Shown one piece after another: positions 33,697 to 38,942 of a stretch of DNA of 38,942 nt. A model generated the notes under the pieces. That model searched no databases. It was not told the origin of the DNA and saw only the letters and a program-made list of their open reading frames with translations. The position numbers and the translations under genes are program-made. The stretch is from Candidatus Danuiimicrobium aquiferis (GTDB lineage: Bacteria; Omnitrophota; Omnitrophia; Omnitrophales; Danuiimicrobiaceae), in contig MHFR01000064.1 of assembly GCA_001804285.1 (NCBI GenBank), forward strand, positions 1 through 38,942, read 5' to 3'. Numbering within the stretch: position 1 is the stretch's first letter; each line of letters opens with the position of its first letter.

Positions 33697-34128
33697 TTAA
33701 AGGGGGGCTTTTCCCAACATTTCCCGAATCGTCCCCAGTAATTCTTTCGGATCAAACGGCTTCGCAAAAACAGTAAAAAGCCCGACATCGTATCCCAAAC
33801 TGAAATCATCTTCTTTCGCTTTGAGGGCGGTTAAGAATATAACCGGTATTTTTTGGGTTTTCACATTTTCCTGAAGTTTCTGATAAACTTCTCCGCCATC
33901 CATTTTGGGCATTGACACATCTAAGATAATCAGATCGGGTTTGAAAAGCTTGACTTTCCGGAGCGCGGATTCTCCGTCACCCGCAAGAATGATTTCGTAT
34001 CCTTCTTTTGAAAGCCGGGACTCAAGCATTTTACAAAATTCAGGTTCATCATCGACAATTAAAATAGTCTTGGCCATATGACTTCTCTGGTTAATATTAT
34101 CTCTTAAATTATCGGTAAATACAGACAT
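33697..34128 (-). CDS. single-domain response regulator, first gene of the signalling cluster
   Basis: A 143-aa receiver with acidic pair D26-D27, phosphoacceptor D70 (LIILDVSMP), conserved Thr in FLTA, and AKPFDP. The ATG at 34128 has AGGA 7 nt upstream; an internal ATG at 34077 would give a minimal receiver and is an alternative. It ends 16 bp before the five-PAS gene and is divergent from the ClpX-like gene, so the cluster promoter and that of the ATPase should both lie in 34129-34188. Confidence 0.9.
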   Translation of the reverse strand: MSVFTDNLRDNINQRSHMAKTILIVDDEPEFCKMLESRLSKEGYEIILAGDGESALRKVKLFKPDLIILDVSMPKMDGGEVYQKLQENVKTQKIPVIFLTALKAKEDDFSLGYDVGLFTVFAKPFDPKELLGTIREMLGKAPL

Positions 34129-34188
34129 TTTTTTCCTATAACATTTGAAACTTTTTTGCTATACAATACCGCCAAATGAGGATGCCAA

Positions 34189-35745
34189 ATGGCCGACGAA
34201 CATAAAGACAATAAAGATTTTGAGAAAACGCAGAAAGATCTTGCTGAAATGGTTCAAAAATTAATGCAGGAAGTCACGCCGCGCATAAATCCGGCCGCCG
34301 AACCCAAGCAACCGGAAACGGATGAAGAACAGAAAAAGAAGCGAGATAAAATTCTCGAATTCAATCTAAAGCCAAAAGATGTCAAAAAATATCTCGACCG
34401 CTTCGTAATCAAACAGGAAGATGCCAAGCGGGTTTTGTCGACGGCCATCTGCGACCACTACAATCACATTCGGTTATCCAAAAATGGAAAGGGTTTGAAA
34501 AATTACATGAAGCAAAATATTTTAATCCTCGGGCCAACCGGCGTCGGAAAAACCTATCTGATCCGGCACCTCGCCGACTTGATCGGCGTTCCCTTTGTCA
34601 AAGCCGACGCAACCAAATTCAGCGAAACGGGATATGTCGGCGGCGATGTGGACGATTTAATCCGCGATCTGGTTCATAAAGCAAACGGCGACATTGAACT
34701 GGCACAATACGGAATTATTTACATGGATGAAATCGATAAAATCACCTCTGCTCCCAATGCGCAGGGCCGTGACGTGAGCGGCGCCGGCGTTCAGCGAAAT
34801 CTCCTCAAAATCATGGAGGAAACGGAAATCCCACTCCGGAATCCGCAGGATATTCAATCACAGCTTCAGGGGATGCTTGATTTTCAGCGAAGCGGAAAAA
34901 TCCAGAAACCGATGGTGAATACCAAACATATTCTTTTCATCGGAAGCGGCGCCTGCGACGGGCTTCGCCCCATCATAGAAAAACGCCTCAAAGAATCTCA
35001 CATCGGATTTGGAAGCCAGCCCAAGAAAACAGATTCTGCCTCCGCTTCAAATATTCTCAAAGAAGCGAAAACGCAGGATTTCACCGAATTCGGATTTGAA
35101 TCTGAATTTATCGGACGCCTGCCGATTCGCGTCGTATGTGATCCATTAAATGAGGAAGACCTTTATCAAATCCTCACGGCTTGCGAAGAATCGATTCTTG
35201 CGCAGTACTTGTCTTCATTCAGCGCATACGACATCAGCATCCATCCGCAAGAAAAAGCCCTGTGGGAAATTTCAAAGTTCGCGGCACGTGAAAAAACCGG
35301 AGCGCGGGGACTATTCACCATTTGTGAACGTGTCTTCCGGGATCTTAAATACGAACTCCCGTCAAGTAACATCCGGGAATTCACACTCAACCCTGAGATG
35401 GTTCTCAATCCCAAATCAACCGTCCAAGAGCTCCTCAAAGAAGAACGTAAAATCCGAACCGATCAGATACTCCGATCCATCGACCGTTTTGAAGAAATAT
35501 TTGCGCAACGAACAAATGTTTTAATCGGATTTGATCTTTCGGCTCGCGAAACTATTGAAGAGAAAGTCCTCAGCGAAGAACATGACGCTGAAAAATGGCT
35601 GGCTAATTTATTGTCTAACTACGAATATGGATTGAAGTTGATCCAAAACCGGAAACCTCGCGAAAAATTTATTCTCACGAAAGACGTGATTCAAAATCCA
35701 AACGGTACTCTGGATGAATGGATCAAGGAAGCCTACGATAAGTAA
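34189..35745 (+). CDS. ClpX-like AAA+ unfoldase lacking the zinc-binding domain
   Basis: The protein is 518 aa. Walker A is GPTGVGKT (115-122), the pore loop GYVG (148-151), Walker B IIYMDEIDK (176-184), the second pore segment RDVSGAGVQRNLLKIMEET, and the sensor 2 region GARGL. An IGFG loop (272-275) matches the ClpP-docking loop of ClpX, so it may unfold substrates for ClpP. The usual N-terminal Cys4 zinc domain is missing; in its place are ~60 charged, helical residues. The ~110-residue C-terminal extension is also unusual for ClpX (about 420 aa). No clpP is adjacent. It is the only large plus-strand gene outside IS21 and has GAGG 8 nt before the ATG. Confidence 0.9.
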   Translation: MADEHKDNKDFEKTQKDLAEMVQKLMQEVTPRINPAAEPKQPETDEEQKKKRDKILEFNLKPKDVKKYLDRFVIKQEDAKRVLSTAICDHYNHIRLSKNGKGLKNYMKQNILILGPTGVGKTYLIRHLADLIGVPFVKADATKFSETGYVGGDVDDLIRDLVHKANGDIELAQYGIIYMDEIDKITSAPNAQGRDVSGAGVQRNLLKIMEETEIPLRNPQDIQSQLQGMLDFQRSGKIQKPMVNTKHILFIGSGACDGLRPIIEKRLKESHIGFGSQPKKTDSASASNILKEAKTQDFTEFGFESEFIGRLPIRVVCDPLNEEDLYQILTACEESILAQYLSSFSAYDISIHPQEKALWEISKFAAREKTGARGLFTICERVFRDLKYELPSSNIREFTLNPEMVLNPKSTVQELLKEERKIRTDQILRSIDRFEEIFAQRTNVLIGFDLSARETIEEKVLSEEHDAEKWLANLLSNYEYGLKLIQNRKPREKFILTKDVIQNPNGTLDEWIKEAYDK

Positions 35746-35815
35746 AAAGTCAAAATTCAAAAGTTAAAAGATGTGATTTCCCTTTTGACTTTTTCCTTTT
35801 CACTTTTGACTTTTT
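35744..35815. terminator. convergent-gene terminator region with 12-bp A/T inverted repeat
   Basis: aaaaagtcaaaa (35744-35755) is complementary to two direct copies of ttttgacttttt (35783-35794 and 35804-35815). It lies where the ClpX-like gene and the VanY-like gene converge and runs into T-tracts on both strands. The second copy forms the last codons of the peptidase gene. Confidence 0.5.
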
Positions 35816-36570
35816 ATACATCTCCAATGCCACGGTTCGAAAACGGCGTCTTTGCTTTCTTCAGGATAGGATAATTCAAAATCAAAATCTGCAGCGTTCT
35901 GTTTTAACCATTGATATTCGGGAAGGGCTGTGAAATCCTCGGGGTTTTCTTCACCATTGACACCATTTACGCTTATAAAATCAACGGCTTGACGGACGGG
36001 GTTCCCATGCTCGCTTTTCCCCGGCAACGCATTCCATCTCTGGTTTTCAATCAATGAATAGCCATGTTTCGGTAAAAAAGACAAAAAAAGATACAATTGA
36101 TATGCGGGTGAACGGTAACCTGATTCCACCAACAATTTAGTCCCAATGTTTTCTTCCATCCGCTTCATCATTTTCGCATATGTTTCGAACACATTTTCCG
36201 ACAAATATTGCGTCGGAATTTTCTCGGGAAGATTCTGTTTTGAAAATGATTGGTTTTCAATCGGAATAAATTTGATTTTCTGAGATGTCCCTTCTAATTG
36301 AATTTCAATGTCTGTGCAACTACCCATGCCGGAAAGCAAGCAAACCCGTTCCAAAAAAATACGATCTTCTTCATTCAATCCTTTGAATAACTCGCTAAAA
36401 ACAAGCAACGCCGCGATCCCTTTTTCTTGTTTTTCGGTTATTAACGGTTTTGCTTTTTCGAGAAATGCGTTCACAATTTCTTTATCGCGACCATTGAGGA
36501 TATCCCATGGAGATTCTTGAGCAAAGGACAAAAGATTGCAGGAGACTAATAAAAAAACTAACAGTGTCAT
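35800..36570 (-). CDS. VanY/DacB-like D-Ala-D-Ala carboxypeptidase (M15), lipoprotein-type signal
   Basis: The protein is 256 aa. The M15B signatures are SGYRS-xxxxQ, SEHGNPVRQAVDF (zinc His and Asp) and FEPWHWR (catalytic Glu and zinc His). The enzyme would trim peptidoglycan stem peptides in the periplasm. From the ATG at 36570 the start is a hydrophobic signal with LVSC, a possible lipobox. That ATG lies inside a GTCATTCCCGC-type repeat and has no good ribosome-binding site; longer starts would translate through repeats (to 36687). The native start and promoter may therefore have been replaced by repeat insertion. The C-terminal IKSQK comes from the terminator repeat. Confidence 0.85.
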   Translation of the reverse strand: MTLLVFLLVSCNLLSFAQESPWDILNGRDKEIVNAFLEKAKPLITEKQEKGIAALLVFSELFKGLNEEDRIFLERVCLLSGMGSCTDIEIQLEGTSQKIKFIPIENQSFSKQNLPEKIPTQYLSENVFETYAKMMKRMEENIGTKLLVESGYRSPAYQLYLFLSFLPKHGYSLIENQRWNALPGKSEHGNPVRQAVDFISVNGVNGEENPEDFTALPEYQWLKQNAADFDFELSYPEESKDAVFEPWHWRCIKSQK

Positions 36571-36605
36571 TCCCGCATGCAGCGAAGCAGCACTGCTCCG
36601 CATGT
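36566..36605. repeat. GTCATTCCCGC-type repeat covering the peptidase start
   Basis: gtcattcccgcatgcagcg begins like the repeat at 9411, then continues into an imperfect inverted repeat (catgcagcgaagcag / ctgctccgcatg). It contains the probable start codon of the VanY-like gene. Confidence 0.55.
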
Positions 36606-36616
36606 GCTTTAGGCGG

Positions 36617-36668
36617 AAAAAAGGGGACGGGCATTGAGTTATTTGACAGAATGCCTGTCCCCTTTTTT
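36617..36668. repeat. 19-bp-arm palindrome (ggggac..ggcatt type)
   Basis: aaaaaaggggacgggcatt (36617-36635) pairs with 36650-36668 over 19 bp with one G-T pair and a 14-nt loop. It ends in a T-run on both strands, so it can terminate leuD transcription. The ggggacaggcat core is, from memory, a common dispersed repeat in some uncultured phyla. Confidence 0.75.
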
Positions 36669-36677
36669 TGTCAGTCT

Positions 36678-37319
36678 TCATTTCCACGAGCAGTAGGTGT
36701 TGTGTTTTAATTCAAATTCCCTGATGGTTTTTTCGTACTGCAAGGTCAACCCGATATCATCCAACCCTTTCAGAAGTCTTTCTTTCACGGCGACGTCAAT
36801 ATCAAAATGGAAAAAAACTTTATCTTTGGGATAGAAAACAACCTGCTGTTTTTCTAAATCGACGGCAGCTTCAAGGCCGGGATGTTCATGGACCATTTGG
36901 AAGATTTGATTGACTTCACGCTCGGTTAATTCAACCGTCAGCAAGGCGTTTTGGGAGCAATTATTCCTGAAAATATCGGCAAACGCGGGAATACGGCTGC
37001 CGGAGTTTTCCCCGGACGGCGCAATTACACATTTAAACCCATATTGTGCAATCGCCCACACGGCGTGTTCACGGCTTGAACCGCAGCCGAAATTATTGCG
37101 GGCCACAAGAATCGACGCACCTTTGAATCTTGGTTGATTTAATTCAAAATCCTGATTTGGCAAACCATCCGGATGATATCGCCAATCAAAAAATAGGCTT
37201 TCTCCGAACCCGGTTCGTTTAATCGATTTCAAAAACTGCTTCGGGATAATTTGATCGGTATCGATATTCGCCCGGTCAATCCCCGCCACCAATCCTCTGA
37301 ATGTTTCAAACGGTTTCAT
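36678..37319 (-). CDS. leuD: 3-isopropylmalate dehydratase small subunit
   Basis: The protein is 213 aa, the usual length. With LeuC it isomerises 2-isopropylmalate to 3-isopropylmalate in leucine synthesis. Recognisable segments are GLVAGIDRANIDTDQIIPKQ at the N-terminus, NFGCGSSREHAVWAI in the middle, and DIGLTLQYEKTIREFE at the end. It lies 73 bp after leuC on the same strand; the gap holds a palindromic repeat that may affect relative expression. A further palindrome starts just beyond its stop. Confidence 0.96.
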   Translation of the reverse strand: MKPFETFRGLVAGIDRANIDTDQIIPKQFLKSIKRTGFGESLFFDWRYHPDGLPNQDFELNQPRFKGASILVARNNFGCGSSREHAVWAIAQYGFKCVIAPSGENSGSRIPAFADIFRNNCSQNALLTVELTEREVNQIFQMVHEHPGLEAAVDLEKQQVVFYPKDKVFFHFDIDVAVKERLLKGLDDIGLTLQYEKTIREFELKHNTYCSWK

Positions 37320-37344
37320 TCAAAACTTTCACTTTCAAACGCCT

Positions 37345-37385
37345 CTCACCCCTGCCCTCTCCCTGTGGGAGAGGATTAGGGTGAG
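37345..37385. repeat. CCCTCTCCC/GGGAGAGG palindromic repeat between leuC and leuD
   Basis: An inner 8-bp stem (37356-37363 with 3767-74 of the same block, 3-nt loop) and an outer 7-bp stem ctcaccc/gggtgag (37345-37351, 37379-37385) form one hairpin. Sequences of this type are widespread intergenic repeats. It is placed in the leuCD gap without a T-tract, so it more likely stabilises RNA or is a passive insertion. Confidence 0.75.
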
Positions 37386-37392
37386 GGCAGTT

Positions 37393-38793
37393 TCATTTCC
37401 AAGTTCTTACATCCACAAAATGCCCCGCTACCGCAGCCGCAGCTGCCATTTCCGGACTCACCAGATGGGTTCTTCCGTCTTTTCCCATCCGTCCCTCGAA
37501 ATTCCGGTTCGATGTCGCAGCGCACCGCTCCCCGGTTTTCAATTGATCCGGATTCATCGCAAGACACATACTGCAACCGGACTCTCGCCACTCGCAACCG
37601 GCATCTTTAAAAATCTGATCCAATCCTTCAACTTCAGCATTTTTTTTCACCGTTTGAGAACCCGGCACAATCAAAACCCGAATACCTTTCGCCACCTTTC
37701 GTCCTTTCAAAATTTGCGCGGCCCGCCGTAAATCTTCAATCCGTCCGTTCGTACAGCTGCCGATAAAAACCGTGTCAATTTTGATATCCGTTACCTTCAT
37801 GCCGGCTTTTAATCCCATATATTTAAGCGCTTGCTCAACGTCACCCGGATTATAATTGGCAACTTCCTTTGGATGGGGCACTTGAGCCGTCACATCCGTC
37901 ACCATTCCCGGACTGGTTCCCCAGGTCACTTGCGGAACAATCGAACTTGCGTCAATCGTAAGTTCACGATCATATTTCGCCCCCGAATCCGATGGCAGCA
38001 TCTCCCAAAACTTGATCGCATCCTCCAATACTTTTCCTTTCGGCGCAAACGGCCGGTTTTCATTTGAAATATATTCAAATGTTTTTTGATCCGGCGCAAT
38101 CATCCCGGCACGAGCGCCGGCTTCGATTGTCATATTGCAAACGGTCATCCGCTCTTCCATCGATAAATTGCGGATTGCTTCACCGCAATATTCAATGACA
38201 TACCCTGTACCACCGGCAGTTCCGATGATCCCAATCAATTTGAGGATCATGTCTTTGGCCGTCACAAAAGGTTTGAGACTGCCCGTAAATTCAACTTTGA
38301 AATTTTTCGGCCGTCGTTGAAGTAAACATTGCGTCGCCAAAACATGTTCGACCTCCGAGGTCCCGATGCCGAACGCAAGTGCGCCAAAAGCACCGTGCGT
38401 CGCCGTGTGAGAGTCCCCGCAAACGATTGTCGTACCGGGAAGTGTAATCCCAAGCTCAGGCCCGATAATATGAACAACACCCTGCTGGTCGGAATTTAAG
38501 TCGTAGAGTTTTATCCGGAATTCCTTGCAGTTTTGGGTCAGCGCTTCGATTTGCTCTTTGGCGATCGGGTCTTTAATGTTTTTCCGGTCGTCGGTCGGCA
38601 CGTTATGGTCCATCGTCGCAAACGTCAATTCCGGATGCCGCACTTTCCGGCCCGTGAGGCGCAATCCTTCAAAAGCTTGCGCGCTCGTCACTTCATGGAC
38701 GAGCTGGCGGTCAATATAAAGAATCGCTGTCCCGTCGGGGAATGCCTTCACCACATGCTGATCCCAAATTTTGTCGAATAAAGTTTTTGCCAT
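37393..38793 (-). CDS. leuC: 3-isopropylmalate dehydratase large subunit
   Basis: This 466-aa catalytic subunit carries the [4Fe-4S] cluster that dehydrates 2-isopropylmalate. The cluster cysteines are in [11 protein letters not shown] and [14 protein letters not shown]. Other family segments are the start [35 protein letters not shown] and [11 protein letters not shown]-like [12 protein letters not shown]. It is full length. The ribosome-binding site before the ATG is weak. The 149 bp upstream, up to the window end, are A/T-rich without a gene; a promoter is expected there but I cannot point to one with confidence. Confidence 0.97.
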   Translation of the reverse strand: MAKTLFDKIWDQHVVKAFPDGTAILYIDRQLVHEVTSAQAFEGLRLTGRKVRHPELTFATMDHNVPTDDRKNIKDPIAKEQIEALTQNCKEFRIKLYDLNSDQQGVVHIIGPELGITLPGTTIVCGDSHTATHGAFGALAFGIGTSEVEHVLATQCLLQRRPKNFKVEFTGSLKPFVTAKDMILKLIGIIGTAGGTGYVIEYCGEAIRNLSMEERMTVCNMTIEAGARAGMIAPDQKTFEYISNENRPFAPKGKVLEDAIKFWEMLPSDSGAKYDRELTIDASSIVPQVTWGTSPGMVTDVTAQVPHPKEVANYNPGDVEQALKYMGLKAGMKVTDIKIDTVFIGSCTNGRIEDLRRAAQILKGRKVAKGIRVLIVPGSQTVKKNAEVEGLDQIFKDAGCEWRESGCSMCLAMNPDQLKTGERCAATSNRNFEGRMGKDGRTHLVSPEMAAAAAVAGHFVDVRTWK

Positions 38794-38942
38794 AGGCCGG
38801 ATAGTATGCCCGATTTATCGAGGATACTCAAGATTTTTTGTAAAATGGCAAGAGGACGAGTTGACTCACATTAAAGGTATTATGTTGAGTATTGTATTAT
38901 GTGAAGTAGATTGAAGAAACCCTTATTTTTCAAGCCCTCCGA

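Noticed and set aside
33681-33809. N-terminal extension of the five-PAS protein
   Set aside because: It would overlap the receiver gene 33697-34128 by over 100 bp; the ATG at 33680 has a good ribosome-binding site.
1-38942. CRISPR array or rRNA genes
   Set aside because: I saw no regularly spaced direct repeats and no rRNA-like sequence anywhere in the window.
38794-38942. Leader peptide or T-box upstream of leuC
   Set aside because: No Leu-rich short ORF, T-box sequence or terminator pair is visible in the 149 bp available.

Overview
The window reads as a contig from an uncultured Gram-negative bacterium. It has an outer-membrane beta-barrel, periplasmic enzymes, bacterial GlnRS, leuCD, a dense two-component/c-di-GMP cluster, and several families of dispersed palindromic repeats. 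The repeat types and gene mix resemble what I remember of Omnitrophota-like or deltaproteobacteria-like metagenome genomes. The phylum is an inference; no marker gene here settles it.

Layout. (1) 1-6.1 kb: tRNA-Leu(GAG) between palindromic repeats, then a minus-strand surface-polysaccharide cassette (epimerase, YaiO-like barrel, membrane-anchored HEAT protein, GT2 synthase, methyltransferase, small Cys-rich protein). (2) 6.2-11.3 kb: a remnant of a CDP-alcohol phosphatidyltransferase, glnS, an aminotransferase, an unknown gene whose 3' end is a repeat, and a secreted esterase. (3) 11.3-21.1 kb: an accessory region with a Fic protein, decayed fragments of mobile DNA, and a minus-strand operon. 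In transcription order the operon is: TPR protein, a 248-codon gene split by an IS21 element, a 46-aa coiled-coil protein, a 204-aa possible PD-(D/E)XK protein with a CxC/CxC cluster, a DUF2779 nuclease, and a HAD phosphatase. A strong hairpin with a T-tract lies just upstream of the first gene, and tRNA-Gln(CUG) follows about 280 bp further upstream. (4) 21.6-34.1 kb: nine co-directional signalling genes (four stand-alone receiver proteins, REC-GGDEF-EAL, a hybrid kinase, a transmembrane kinase, a transmembrane sensor without kinase, a five-PAS protein). None carries a DNA-binding domain. (5) 34.2-38.8 kb: a ClpX-like AAA+ ATPase on the plus strand, a VanY-like peptidase whose start lies in a repeat, and leuD/leuC separated by a palindromic repeat.

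The most interesting part is region 3. Removing IS21 together with one copy of its 5-bp target duplication (gtatt) restores one continuous in-frame gene. This shows that the TPR gene and the nuclease/HAD genes formed one six-gene operon before the insertion. Its content (sensor-like TPR, two nuclease-like proteins, a phosphatase, a microprotein) and its accessory setting make it a candidate undescribed nucleic-acid-processing or defence system, although no function is demonstrated. The second theme is the signalling cluster. There, two non-kinase sensors share an IGRELKMV C-terminal tail, and several domains are visibly degenerate (a receiver with Ser for Asp, a GGCKL in place of GGDEF, an altered EAL domain).
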